From: JANWKQ01 sp964624635
GTDB taxonomy: Bacteria; Bacteroidota; Bacteroidia; CAIKAF01
Direction: 5' to 3'
Assembly (NCBI GenBank): GCA_964624635.1
Contig: CAZUXM010000009.1
Location: forward strand, 1 to 64,000
Length of the DNA stretch: 64,000 nucleotides
Part shown: piece after piece, positions 17,043 through 27,543 of the stretch
Numbering within the stretch: position 1 is the stretch's first letter
Layout: each line of letters starts with the position of its first letter
Program-made: the position numbers and the translations under genes
Notes under the pieces: generated by a model
Seen by the model: the letters and a program-made list of their open reading frames with translations, nothing else
Databases searched by the model: none
Told to the model about the DNA's origin: nothing

Positions 17043-20000
17043 TTATTGAGTAAGGGTAAACCTGATGCTTAAACCCGCATTGGTATTGGCTGTTGGGAAC
17101 TGATTGGCCACAAATGGGTTATTGATAATCTGATCCACAAATAACCTTACTGTGATGGAAGTATTTACCTGATATTCGGCAAAAGCCTTGATATTGATGG
17201 CTCTCTGACCCGCAGTTACCTGCTCAATCATAGTATCAATCTTACGGATTACCGTAGAGTTATCTCTTAACCCAAAGTCAAATCGTAGATTAAGGTTACT
17301 CTTAATTTCCTTACCCCCAATTCTGAACGGTAATTTTACATTCTTAATGGTATACCCTGCTCCTACAATTACCTCAAAAGTATTACTTTCTGTAACCTGA
17401 CTATTGGGAAAATTAAGTGTAATGTTACGGCTTGATTTTACTTCAACACTTGCTTGTAATGTATTATTGAAGGTCATGTCCATTTTAATCAACGGGTTGT
17501 AACTTTCCATTAAAGTAACCGAGTTCATAAAGTAGCGGCTAATAAAGTTGCCATTATCGTCTTTTACACTATGTGCAAACGGATTATTAATAAATATTAC
17601 AGGATCATAGCCCGGTTGTGAAGTATATACATAATTACTTTGGAATCCGGCTACATTCATGGTAGATTGATATGCATGAGAGAATACAATATTCTTAAAC
17701 ACTTTTTTAATGAACGGAACATCTTTTAACCCATCAAATTGTAATCTCCAGTTAGGAATAGGTATTTGTGGAAACATATCAAAACTCATATCATTAGGAT
17801 TTCTTCCCTGATACGCTGCGAGGAATGAATAGAACAATACATCCTGCTGACGATCTCCATACCCTGATTGATAAGTTGCATTAGGATTATATACAGTATT
17901 GCCACCATTCATTTGAGCAATTCTACCTGAAATGATTGAACGATAATCCAATAAATTTTTAAAGAAATCTGATTCGAAGTTGCTTCCTATACCTCCAAAC
18001 GAAGTGGCCATCATATTGGTAGAGATAGTAAAGTTACCGGTAGTTAATGGGTTTTGCGCAACAAAATCATTAGCACTTGGTACATACCTGTAATTCGATT
18101 GATAATTCTCCGCATAGGTTCTGGTTCCCGTAATGGTTACTCTAAAACCTTTGAACGGTTCGTAAGTGGCATTGTAGGTTAAGTTGGTGTTATGAGTACG
18201 GTTAAACATAATGTTCATGGCACTATCTTGTACTAACCAATTATCCTGTACCAGTTTATTTTTCAAATCTACATCACTGTACTGACGACCAAATACGAAA
18301 TCACCTCCTACGCCCGGATTATAAATATCCATACCAAGCAATGAAGTTCCTGCTTTGTATCCGGGTAATATAGTACCATTCGTTTCAGTATAACTCACAG
18401 AAATATTCTTGAGTCCGAACACAATTTTACCTATGGTTTTGGGTATTTCTCCCCAATCGAATTTTTTCTTCGGTCGTTTACCATCAATGTAAATCATACA
18501 TCCTTTGGCATCTACATCAGAAATAAATCTTACCTTATTTTCATCCACTATCTCCGTAGTTCCTTTTACAGTATTACCATCCTTATCTACAACCCGAACG
18601 GTAACCATTTTAGTGTTCAGTTTATGAGTGATGAGTTTTTTCTTATCCTTTTTAAATGTGGTGGCTTTTTTACTGGTCCATTTTACATTTTTAAATTTCT
18701 TTGGATCACTGGTATCAGGTTTACCATCATCTTTCTTTGGGGCTTTCCAAATCTCCTTTATTCCCGGAATTTTATTCCATAGATTTGAAAGANNNNNNNN
18801 NNGATTAGCCTGAGCATTCACTTTAAATGTAGTTGAGTTTTGTGCTATGTTACCAAATCTTCCTTGCGAAAATTCACCTGTTGGGCTGCGTTGCATAGTA
18901 CCGGAAGTCCATTTATAATTACCGCTGTATCCTATAGAACCAGACAACCACTCTGTTAATGGTAATTTACTGAACGGTATTTGGTAGTTCACATCATAGT
19001 TGTGTGTATACATGGTATTTCTACCAAAGAATGGAACATTAGGTTTAATACTATTATCCAATGTCATTTCAGGTTCATCAACCCTCGAATTATTGGTTGC
19101 ATTAAATGTTAAGGTAACTGATTTGAAAGGACTATACTGAAAATCGTAAGTACGTACCCAAACAAAATTCTTTTTGAATGTTGGATCAATAATCAAGGTA
19201 TATGGAGTAGTATTACGTAATAAAAACTCATTTTCATCACGTTGAATATTGGCCCGTGCCGCCAAACGTTTTGGCATCAAGGTAAAATTAAAATCTTTGA
19301 GCCACTTGAGCCACTTGCTCTTGCTCTTCATTTTTTTGAAAGGCTCCCAATATTTTACCGTAGGTGCAAATGTATATCCTAATGACCCTTTATGTTGAGT
19401 GGTATTGTTTCTTACCGTTTTAATATCACGATAGGTATCCTCTGTATATGAATAAGAAAGATCCCAGTTCTCAATATCCCACAAATGAATCTTTTTATTT
19501 CCTACACGATTTTTACGCATGTTGGTAATATTAAAACTGGTTCGGGTAATTACCGTTTGAGTAAGTTGGCGTAATTCTTCTTTTTCTGCTTCCGTTGCTA
19601 AATTATCAATAGCTCGTGTAAACCTTACATCCGGATCTAAAGGATTAAACTGTGGATTCGCAACACTCAATGAATAACTAAAGAAAATAGGAATGGTAAC
19701 TCCTGCTTTAGGACCAAAGAATTTTCCAAATTCAAATTGAGTAGTAATATCAAAAGTGGTAGTACTTTGACGTGCTCTTTGTAAAGGTTTTTGATCGATG
19801 TTTCCAAAACCGGCAGAGGTATATGAAGCAGATGCCGTTACTTGTCCGAAATCAGCCAAGTCTAATTGCGTTCTTACTTTAGCCGCCCAACCTCCTTCTT
19901 CAAAATAATCTGTTACACGTAATTCGTTCACCCAAATTTGTGCAGTTTTAGGTAAACCATCATCTTGTTTAGTTCCGTTATTTCCTGTTTGCCATGGGTT

Positions 20001-23000
20001 AGCATCTACATGTGGATTACGAACCCCAATCATGATGGAACGAATATTCGCAATATTGGGATTACCAAAAATGGAAACTCTTTGTCCGTTATCCAATAAT
20101 TTTCTATACACTTCATTCATTGGAACACCGGCAGCATTTCTTTCCAGTTTTAATTCAGGTAATTGTTCCAATAAAATATCAATAGCACATTGTTGAGGCC
20201 ATACATTTTTACGATAATTTTGGTCATCACTTGGCTTAGCAGGATTCTCAGGTTGAATACCAATATTAGATAAGGTTAACGGAACTTCTACTTCATAATA
20301 GTTTTCAGTAGCATCCATTCCTAAACGAACAAATATGGTAAGATCATTGGTATCCAATGCTGCATTTTGAACTTCTTCAGCATGCACCCACATCTTTAAA
20401 TTACGGTAAGCTCTAAAATCATATTCAGTGTTTTTATATACTGATTTTGCTTCTCCATCCTGTAATCCACTAACGTTTAATACTAATGACTGCTCATTTA
20501 ATTGAGTTAACTGAGGATTGGCAGGGTCTACCTCACGAGTAATTCCGGGAGGCATCGCATATGGGAAAGGATCTTTACCTGTATTCTCTTCGATATTTAC
20601 TGTTACTGCATTAAAATCAGCTTGTGTTTGAGTAGTAAATGCCGTTGGGTCCCATAAGCTATTGTCATAAATCCTCCAGTCAGCACGAACTAATTGTAAA
20701 GTAGCTAAACGCAAGTAAACATCATCCGGGAAATCGGTGGTAACCATTCTCATATAACGGATAGAACGGAAGTTGTCGATAGTACCAAATTGTTCTCTGT
20801 CTTCTGAACGAATAGGAATACGGAACTGAATCCATCTTACTTGTTTGGTATAATTACTATTGGCTCCAAATGTATATGGTTTACTTTGACCTACACGTAT
20901 ATCCGTAATATAGTTGGTACCGATGTCTCCATCTTCAATATCTTCAGGACGTAAACTCACTTTGTACTGATAATAACCTTCAGGTTGGTCTAATGTAAAG
21001 TTGGTATTTACGTCTTCGGAATTAGGTGTTTGTTGGAATGATTCATTAATATTACTAGCCGGTGAATTTCTTTCTGCGCCCAAATAGTTTTTATACCTGT
21101 GATGAGGATAAGATTGATTATCCAATGCATCGTTATTATATGCACCTCCCGTATAATGTTTGTAATTATCCCCGGAAGGGTCAGCTTCTAAATTATTGTA
21201 TGCATCAGTTGGTAAAATTCCTGAAGCACTGGACAAATAAGAATTAAAATGTTGCATCTCTGCACCATCAATCAGACCATCGTAACCCACATCTTGCGAA
21301 TCTCTGGTTGCAGGGTCATTATCAAAATTACTATTGATAGGCTGTAACAATGGTGCTCTTCCCCATGCAGTGGTAATAGTAGGTCGATTTTGTGTAGGTG
21401 TTGGTAATCCATTTTCATAATTCAAACGACCATCTTTACACACATCCTCATTCATATTACCTATCTGGATAATAAAATCTCCCCCGCCGCCCGGATCTAA
21501 GTTGAGGTTATGCGTTTCAGGGTCTCCATCCCAAATTTTTAATGAATCCAAATCAGCGGTAAATGGATCCATCATCCAAAATTCTATATAAGCCACGTTA
21601 GCCGCATCCCAATTCGTAGTTTCCATTCTGCGCATCATAGAACCGAAATTAGATGAAGGATTAGTCAGCTGAACTTTACCGTTAGGACTCAGCGGATCTA
21701 ATGATGATACATCATAGTTGTATGGTCCTCTTTCATTCGGGAAGAAATGAATATCCAATACTTGTTGTGTTGAAATCACCCCTAAATTAGTAGGAGGTTG
21801 ATAACCCGGAAACACCTCACGACTATCAATTTCACGCAAGTAGTTATTAATCATAATAGACTGCTTGTTTTTAATAGCATTAGGGGTATAAGTGTTGTTA
21901 CGATAGAACAATGGGTCCTGAATGAACCAGGTCATTTTTGCTCTATGATAATTGTATGCTAAATCATTAAATAAATCTCCGTTAGGGAAAGCAGGGTTGC
22001 TTTGTGGTACGGTTCCTAATCTCCAGAAAAACGGGTTACGGATATCAATAGGCGTTTCTGCTCCTTCAAAATCATCGATGTAAGAAATACCATTCTCATT
22101 ATTGTTTGGATCAATGGCTGTATTAAATCCCGGAATCAAACCGGCAATCTCTGCGTTTACTTTAAAGTTAGATGGAACCTTGGTATCAATACCCGGAATT
22201 TTATCTACTAGCCTGGTAATAAAATTAGAAGTAGTTGAATAATTGATATCGTAACCCAACATGGTATTAGAGATGGGCTCATTACCGATGTCAATTTTTT
22301 GTGTAAGTGGTCTTTCATGTAAGTTCATGAAAGTAGCTCCCATTTGAAAATCTTTACTGAATTTATAATCAGCATGAATACCTATCATTCGTTTTTGCTG
22401 AATATTGAACGTAGCATTGTTCTCCAACGAAATATTGATGGGTAATCCTGAACTTAAAATACTCTCATTTACAATTCTTACTTTACCTGCTGAATAATCA
22501 ACAGTATAATCTACCCCCTCTACTAATGTTTTTCCACCTGCAGTAACAGTAACTGAACCTTGTGGTACATTAAATGCATTTAATGAAATTTCATTACCGG
22601 CAGCGCCTTTATAACTACCTCCAATATAAAAACGATTTTTTTCCTGATTTAATTCTGCTAACTGTTGGATGGTGGTATACAACGAATCAAAAGCATATCG
22701 TTGTACTAATCCCGGATCAGGAATTTGTGTACTTAAATATGTAGTACTGAATGGTTGACGAACCGGAAATATAATTCTACCATTTTGCGCTCTGATGGTT
22801 CTACCTTCAACAAAGTCAAAAAATCCATCATGAATCTGGTCATTCTGTTGATTTAATCTATCGAGATTAAACAATCTCAACAATGGAGTTCCGCTAATTG
22901 CTCCTGCATTAGGGAAAAAGTTTTGTTTTAAACCGGTTTCAGTATCCTGATAAAGCAAGTTCAAAGTAAAATCTTCCTGCCCTATGTTATAACCACCAAT

Positions 23001-24446
23001 ACTGTAGATGTTTTTCATCATCCAGTTCCAGTTAGGTTGTTTAACATCCAGGTTAGACGCCTTTAATAATTTTACGCAAATAGCTTTGGGTGCAGGAATG
23101 TCTGTTCCAAATTCACCTACCTGAAAGGTTTGCCCGCCCACCGTATATTGGTAAGCTACACCTAAAACCTCATCTGCATTTAATGCTTGGTTTAATGAGA
23201 TATATCCTAAAATTGGATCGAAGGTATATTCATTCGGTTGTAATAATCTGGCATTGGCCAGTTTTTCAATTTCAATACCGGGTTTTAACTGATTAAATAA
23301 ATACTGACTGGTAATATCTCTAATTTGGTTCTGATCAATCAAAGGACCTCCTGGATCAAATGTTGGATTGGCTTCATTAGCAGGGAAAACAGTTGAGTTT
23401 GGGAAACTCGGCTCGCCGAGAGGAACCATACCTACAATGTTTCTTAAATTTTCCGTAGCATTTACACGGTTGGTTACCCATACCTCAATACGGGTTACGT
23501 TAACAGGTGAAGTTACAAACGGTAAAGTTGCATTCGCCTGGTCATACTGATACATAAAATAGTCACTTAAAAAATAGTGACGATTGGCTTCGTAATTACT
23601 ACAAGCAACTTCAAATTTGGTAACCTGTGCACCGCCTTGTACCTGTATGTTTTGTTTTTGACCTTGTTGTTGAGTAAATACAGAAGTTACTTCGAGTTTA
23701 CCAAACTTCAATTTATTTTTTACCCCGAATAATGCCTGGCTCCCTTGAATCAAAGTTCCGGTTAAGGGTAATGATACGTTACCAAATTCTAATACTTGTA
23801 AGATATCATCCTCATTACCTTCGTACTTTAAATTCATTTGGTTTTCGAAATTGAAAACTGCTTTTGTATTAAAGTTGGCATTCAATTGTATTTTATCTCC
23901 AATCTTACCTAATAAACTTAATTGAATATTCTGATCGAAATTAAAGGTAGCTACGGTACGTTGTTGTAATGGAATGTTAGGGTTATCTGTTTTATTCACC
24001 CTAACCCCTAAAATTAATTCGGCAGTTCCTTGCGGACGAATTTCTATTTTACTGCTACCAAAAATGTTTTTGAAAATTTCATTATTGATATTGATTTTAG
24101 GAATTAAACTATTGGTTTCAGAACCTTGACTATTGGCATTTTCTTTTTTACGCCAATAATCAGCCGTCGATTTATTCATTTGGCGACGTTGGTATTCTTC
24201 TGCACTAATCGTTTCAGAACTTAAGGTGATATTACCTATTTTTTTTACTACAGTGTACGTGTTGTTTGCCGGGTTATAAGTAGCCGTTTCAACTACGTTG
24301 CTGGGGGTATAATTACCCATATGGGTAATATTGCTATTATCGGTGGAGTCGGTTTGCGACCACCCCTTTGATACAAACAGGCAAAGTATTGCCATGATCA
24401 AAGCAAGCCTCCCATTGCTTATAAATCTTTTCAATCCCTTTTTCAT
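17043..24446 (-). CDS. sprA: Cell-surface protein SprA, type IX secretion outer-membrane translocon
   Basis: About 2467 residues with a signal peptide (GRLALIMAILCLFVSKGWSQ). Size, repeated beta-strand segments across the whole length, and the ruvA/gcvH neighbours identify it as SprA. In characterised relatives, SprA forms a very large outer-membrane barrel through which type IX secretion cargo leaves the cell; gliding motility depends on it. An N run at 18793-18802 (near residue 1884) happens to keep the frame open. The residue count across it is not certain. No type IX cargo gene with a clear C-terminal sorting domain is in this window. Confidence 0.95.
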   Translation of the reverse strand: MKKGLKRFISNGRLALIMAILCLFVSKGWSQTDSTDNSNITHMGNYTPSNVVETATYNPANNTYTVVKKIGNITLSSETISAEEYQRRQMNKSTADYWRKKENANSQGSETNSLIPKININNEIFKNIFGSSKIEIRPQGTAELILGVRVNKTDNPNIPLQQRTVATFNFDQNIQLSLLGKIGDKIQLNANFNTKAVFNFENQMNLKYEGNEDDILQVLEFGNVSLPLTGTLIQGSQALFGVKNKLKFGKLEVTSVFTQQQGQKQNIQVQGGAQVTKFEVACSNYEANRHYFLSDYFMYQYDQANATLPFVTSPVNVTRIEVWVTNRVNATENLRNIVGMVPLGEPSFPNSTVFPANEANPTFDPGGPLIDQNQIRDITSQYLFNQLKPGIEIEKLANARLLQPNEYTFDPILGYISLNQALNADEVLGVAYQYTVGGQTFQVGEFGTDIPAPKAICVKLLKASNLDVKQPNWNWMMKNIYSIGGYNIGQEDFTLNLLYQDTETGLKQNFFPNAGAISGTPLLRLFNLDRLNQQNDQIHDGFFDFVEGRTIRAQNGRIIFPVRQPFSTTYLSTQIPDPGLVQRYAFDSLYTTIQQLAELNQEKNRFYIGGSYKGAAGNEISLNAFNVPQGSVTVTAGGKTLVEGVDYTVDYSAGKVRIVNESILSSGLPINISLENNATFNIQQKRMIGIHADYKFSKDFQMGATFMNLHERPLTQKIDIGNEPISNTMLGYDINYSTTSNFITRLVDKIPGIDTKVPSNFKVNAEIAGLIPGFNTAIDPNNNENGISYIDDFEGAETPIDIRNPFFWRLGTVPQSNPAFPNGDLFNDLAYNYHRAKMTWFIQDPLFYRNNTYTPNAIKNKQSIMINNYLREIDSREVFPGYQPPTNLGVISTQQVLDIHFFPNERGPYNYDVSSLDPLSPNGKVQLTNPSSNFGSMMRRMETTNWDAANVAYIEFWMMDPFTADLDSLKIWDGDPETHNLNLDPGGGGDFIIQIGNMNEDVCKDGRLNYENGLPTPTQNRPTITTAWGRAPLLQPINSNFDNDPATRDSQDVGYDGLIDGAEMQHFNSYLSSASGILPTDAYNNLEADPSGDNYKHYTGGAYNNDALDNQSYPHHRYKNYLGAERNSPASNINESFQQTPNSEDVNTNFTLDQPEGYYQYKVSLRPEDIEDGDIGTNYITDIRVGQSKPYTFGANSNYTKQVRWIQFRIPIRSEDREQFGTIDNFRSIRYMRMVTTDFPDDVYLRLATLQLVRADWRIYDNSLWDPTAFTTQTQADFNAVTVNIEENTGKDPFPYAMPPGITREVDPANPQLTQLNEQSLVLNVSGLQDGEAKSVYKNTEYDFRAYRNLKMWVHAEEVQNAALDTNDLTIFVRLGMDATENYYEVEVPLTLSNIGIQPENPAKPSDDQNYRKNVWPQQCAIDILLEQLPELKLERNAAGVPMNEVYRKLLDNGQRVSIFGNPNIANIRSIMIGVRNPHVDANPWQTGNNGTKQDDGLPKTAQIWVNELRVTDYFEEGGWAAKVRTQLDLADFGQVTASASYTSAGFGNIDQKPLQRARQSTTTFDITTQFEFGKFFGPKAGVTIPIFFSYSLSVANPQFNPLDPDVRFTRAIDNLATEAEKEELRQLTQTVITRTSFNITNMRKNRVGNKKIHLWDIENWDLSYSYTEDTYRDIKTVRNNTTQHKGSLGYTFAPTVKYWEPFKKMKSKSKWLKWLKDFNFTLMPKRLAARANIQRDENEFLLRNTTPYTLIIDPTFKKNFVWVRTYDFQYSPFKSVTLTFNATNNSRVDEPEMTLDNSIKPNVPFFGRNTMYTHNYDVNYQIPFSKLPLTEWLSGSIGYSGNYKWTSGTMQRSPTGEFSQGRFGNIAQNSTTFKVNAQANXXXXLSNLWNKIPGIKEIWKAPKKDDGKPDTSDPKKFKNVKWTSKKATTFKKDKKKLITHKLNTKMVTVRVVDKDGNTVKGTTEIVDENKVRFISDVDAKGCMIYIDGKRPKKKFDWGEIPKTIGKIVFGLKNISVSYTETNGTILPGYKAGTSLLGMDIYNPGVGGDFVFGRQYSDVDLKNKLVQDNWLVQDSAMNIMFNRTHNTNLTYNATYEPFKGFRVTITGTRTYAENYQSNYRYVPSANDFVAQNPLTTGNFTISTNMMATSFGGIGSNFESDFFKNLLDYRSIISGRIAQMNGGNTVYNPNATYQSGYGDRQQDVLFYSFLAAYQGRNPNDMSFDMFPQIPIPNWRLQFDGLKDVPFIKKVFKNIVFSHAYQSTMNVAGFQSNYVYTSQPGYDPVIFINNPFAHSVKDDNGNFISRYFMNSVTLMESYNPLIKMDMTFNNTLQASVEVKSSRNITLNFPNSQVTESNTFEVIVGAGYTIKNVKLPFRIGGKEIKSNLNLRFDFGLRDNSTVIRKIDTMIEQVTAGQRAINIKAFAEYQVNTSITVRLFVDQIINNPFVANQFPTANTNAGLSIRFTLTQ

Positions 24447-24479
24447 CTACTCGATTCCGTTTCCTATAACCGATTTTTT

Positions 24480-25061
24480 TTATAAATATTTTAAAGCCAC
24501 CTTAATTATTTCCTCCACTTTTAAATCCGCTCCATGTTCCTGCCTCACCCTTACGAGTACTTTCTCCACCCCTGTTTTAGGAAATCCAAGTGCAACAAGC
24601 GCCAATAATGCCTCTTGATTACCACCTGAACCGCCTGAAAGTTCAACATTTGCGAACCCACCCTTACCTACTTTATCTTTTAAATCAACTATAATTCTTT
24701 CGGCACTTTTTGCTCCAATTCCTTTTATCTTTTTTAGTGTATTAAGGTCCGAACCGGCAATAGCTTTCTCAATTTCAACAGGATTTAGGGATGATAATAT
24801 CATCCTTGCTGTTGCAGCACCTACTCCACTAACACTAATTAATAACCTAAATAATTCGCGTTCATGCTCATCAGCAAAACCATATAATACATGTGCATCC
24901 TCTCTAATCGCTAAATGGGTAAGAATTTTTACCGATGGAGTATCTTTGATTTTTGTATATGTATGTAAGGAAATATGAGCAATATATCCAACGCCGTTGC
25001 AATCAATTACTGCATAGGTTGGGGTAATACTATCCAATTTGCCGGCCAAATGATCGATCAT
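24480..25061 (-). CDS. ruvA: Holliday junction branch migration protein RuvA
   Basis: 193 residues. Domain I (oligonucleotide-binding fold) begins MIDHLAGKLDSITPTYAVID. Domain II has the two helix-hairpin-helix motifs (SVSGVGAATARMIL, KIKGIGAKSAERII). Domain III (RuvB contact) is at the C-terminus (EALLALVALGFPKTGVEKVL). RuvA tetramers bind four-way junctions and load RuvB. It ends 33 nt before sprA and is probably transcribed with it. Confidence 0.96.
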   Translation of the reverse strand: MIDHLAGKLDSITPTYAVIDCNGVGYIAHISLHTYTKIKDTPSVKILTHLAIREDAHVLYGFADEHERELFRLLISVSGVGAATARMILSSLNPVEIEKAIAGSDLNTLKKIKGIGAKSAERIIVDLKDKVGKGGFANVELSGGSGGNQEALLALVALGFPKTGVEKVLVRVRQEHGADLKVEEIIKVALKYL

Positions 25062-25247
25062 ACACGTAATAATTTACGGCTTTAGGGCCGTAACATTTTC
25101 ATTTTAAGTAATTTAGTTCAAGTAAACGTGTACTATAGGCCGTTATTTTTGAGTTTTAGAGTGCCAAATATAGTAAAAAACCACTGTTAATAACGGTTTG
25201 CGCCAATTTTAACACGTATGAAAAAAGGGTGAATAAGAGGTGAGATT

Positions 25248-26159
25248 TTAAAGGGTGGTCTTCATTTCCTTTCGGATTTGTTTGGCTGTTTTCATCCTTC
25301 CGTCATGACTCCAGCCCGGCGGCATAAACATATATTTGATTTTGTTTGCTAGTCCGGGGGCCTTTTTTACATCCCTAAACAAGTCAACATATTCATGAAA
25401 GGCAATTTTGATAGGGTTATAAGAATGGATTTGAGTGGTTAATCCATAAGTAGCCTTTCTTCCTTCGGGTTCGAAAGTACCGAAGAGTTTATCCCAAATA
25501 ATAAATATACCTGCATGATTACGATCTAAGTATTCCAGCTGGGTACCATGATGAACTCTATGATGTGACGGTGTATTCATAAAATACTCCAAAAAACCCA
25601 TTCTTTTAATCGTCTCCGTATGTAACCAAAATTGGTAGATTAAACTCACCGACATTTGCATAAGGATAAACATGGGATGAAAACCCAACAAGGGCAACCA
25701 CATCCACCAAATATATTTATGAGTTAACTCACCCCACCCCTGACGAAGTGCTGTAGCCAAATTATAATCTATACTGCTATGATGATTTACATGTCCACAC
25801 CAAAACAACCGAATTTGATGGCATGAACGATGGTGGGTATAAAAAGCTAAATCTTCTAAGAATAACAAGGCTACAAAATACAATACCCATTGCCAGGTGT
25901 TTTGTGGTTGAAGATCAAATAACCTGTATTCATATATAAACATGAAGGCGATCAATGCCAGATACTTCATAAATACATTAATAATTGCACTACCTACTCC
26001 CATAGCTATACTGGCAAATGCCTCTTTACCATTGTACTTAGGTAAGTGTTCTAAATGGCGAACCAACAATTCAACAAAAATGAGGATGATAAATGCAGGA
26101 ATAGCCCACGTAATTACAGGATCTGTTTCGGCAGTATTAAAATTAATTGGCGGTAACAT
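25248..26159 (-). CDS. Sterol desaturase / fatty acid hydroxylase superfamily membrane protein
   Basis: 303 residues, several membrane helices. The diiron histidine boxes are complete: HHRSCH (109-114), HVNHH (123-127) and HHRVHH (199-204), plus a further His near 215. The superfamily contains sterol C-4 and C-5 oxidases, fatty acid 2-hydroxylases, carotenoid hydroxylases and alkylglycerol monooxygenase. This general type is widespread in Bacteroidota without sterols, so the sterol link is not proven. It lies about 4 kb from the oxidosqualene cyclase gene, which makes a tailoring role conceivable. A weak 7-bp hairpin (25074-25093) lies between it and ruvA. Confidence 0.85.
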   Translation of the reverse strand: MLPPINFNTAETDPVITWAIPAFIILIFVELLVRHLEHLPKYNGKEAFASIAMGVGSAIINVFMKYLALIAFMFIYEYRLFDLQPQNTWQWVLYFVALLFLEDLAFYTHHRSCHQIRLFWCGHVNHHSSIDYNLATALRQGWGELTHKYIWWMWLPLLGFHPMFILMQMSVSLIYQFWLHTETIKRMGFLEYFMNTPSHHRVHHGTQLEYLDRNHAGIFIIWDKLFGTFEPEGRKATYGLTTQIHSYNPIKIAFHEYVDLFRDVKKAPGLANKIKYMFMPPGWSHDGRMKTAKQIRKEMKTTL

Positions 26160-26284
26160 GTAATGGTTGATTGTATTCTACAAACTTACGATGCTTAATC
26201 GAAAATGTATGCATGCATACAAAGAATCATCTATTATTTTTGCAAAACACTTTAACTGCAAGGAATTAAATATTGAACTATACA

Positions 26285-26402
26285 GGCCTGATAGTAGCGG
26301 TAGCCCTTTTCGCAGCAAAACCGGCAGCGGATAGCTGGAACCGAGGCAAGGCCGAGCTCATGAGCAAATCAGAAAAAAATTAGCTGCGAATAAAAGCTGC
26401 CT
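26285..26402 (+). ncRNA. GC-rich structured intergenic element, copy A
   Basis: An island of high GC in an AT-rich 333-nt gap (26160-26492). Key blocks are GATAGTAGCGGTAGCCC near the 5' end and AGCGGATAGCTGG about 25 nt later. TTTTCGCAGC (26307-26316) can pair with GCTGCGAATAAAA (26383-26395), closing a multi-stem fold. A second, inverted copy of the same block pattern lies at 50200-50325. I recall this general pattern as frequent in Bacteroidota intergenic DNA. Whether it is a transcribed RNA or a DNA repeat is not known to me. Confidence 0.4.
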
Positions 26403-26492
26403 AAATTATAAATAAATAATTATCAGACATTTAATCAATTTCTTTAACAAAATTTTAAAAACTGGCACGATTTTTCGTATGATAATCATCGA

Positions 26493-27528
26493 ATGATCAG
26501 CGTTTTACAAAACACCGAGGAGTTATTGCAGCAATATGATGCCTATGCTGCAACAAATATATTCCCCGAACATCCAAAAGGGATGTATGATGGGGTTCGC
26601 CATATCATGAGCATCAAAGGAAAAAGAATTCGACCATTATTAGCATTACATGCCTGCGATATTTTTGAAGGTAATATTCAAAAAACGTTAGGTGCTGCTC
26701 ATGCCGTTGAAGTATTTCACAATTTTACCTTAGTACATGATGATATTATGGATAATGCGTCCGTTCGTCGTGGAGTAAAAACTGTACATGAAGTATACGG
26801 TAATAATGTTGCCATTCTTTCGGGTGATGTAATGTTATCATACGCCTACCAATACCTTACGGAGAACAATGAGGATTGTGTAATGGATTTGGTGAAAGTA
26901 TTTAATCGTACCGGTATTGAAGTCATGGAAGGTCAACAATTAGATGTGGACTTTGAAACCAGATTAGATGTTACTGAAAAAGAATACATCGAAATGATCA
27001 AATTCAAAACATCTGTTTTATTAGCTTGTAGTGTAAAATTAGGAGCTATTGTTGCCGGTGCTAGTGCTGAAGATCAGGAAAATATATATCAATTTGGATT
27101 ACACCTTGGATTGGCATTTCAAANNNNNNNNNNNNNNNNNNNNNNNNNNNNNNNNNNNNNNNNNNNNNNNNNNNNNNNNNNNNNNNNNNNNNNNNNNTAG
27201 TTTTGGAGAAGCAGACAAAGTAGGAAAACGAATTGGGGGCGATATACTTAACAACAAAAAAACCTTGTTGCTTATTACTGCACTTAATAAAGCTGAAGGT
27301 GGGGATAAAGAAAATTTACTTTCTCTATTAAATGAGAAAGATGAAAATAAAAAAATTGAAGGAGTTAAAAATTTATTCAATCAATTGGGAGTAAAAGAAT
27401 ATGCAGAACAAAAAATGCAGGAACTTTTTACGACTTCATTAGAATTCTTATCAAAAGTAAAAGCGGATTCAGATCGCAAAAAAAACCTGGCTCAATTTGC
27501 TGAGAAGGTTTATTATAGAGAATTCTAA
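26493..27528 (+). CDS. Polyprenyl diphosphate synthase (farnesyl/geranylgeranyl type), interrupted by assembly gap
   Basis: About 325 residues once rebuilt across the N run 27124-27197. The first aspartate-rich motif is intact (VHDDIMDNASVRRG, Asp83-Asp84-Asp87), with KGKRIRP upstream and EGQQLDVDFE downstream. After the gap the frame resumes FGEADKVGKRIGGDILNNKKTLL and ends YYREF. The second aspartate-rich motif must lie in the gap, so its integrity cannot be checked. The two halves are out of frame with 74 Ns, so the gap size is only nominal. These enzymes condense isopentenyl and allylic diphosphates; the product could be the farnesyl diphosphate used by the squalene synthase 6 kb away. 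Confidence 0.88.
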
Positions 27529-27543
27529 TTCTAGCTATTATTT

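Noticed and set aside
27124..27197. Broken prenyl synthase pseudogene
   Set aside because: Frames on both sides are intact and family-like; the shift is explained by the arbitrary gap length.
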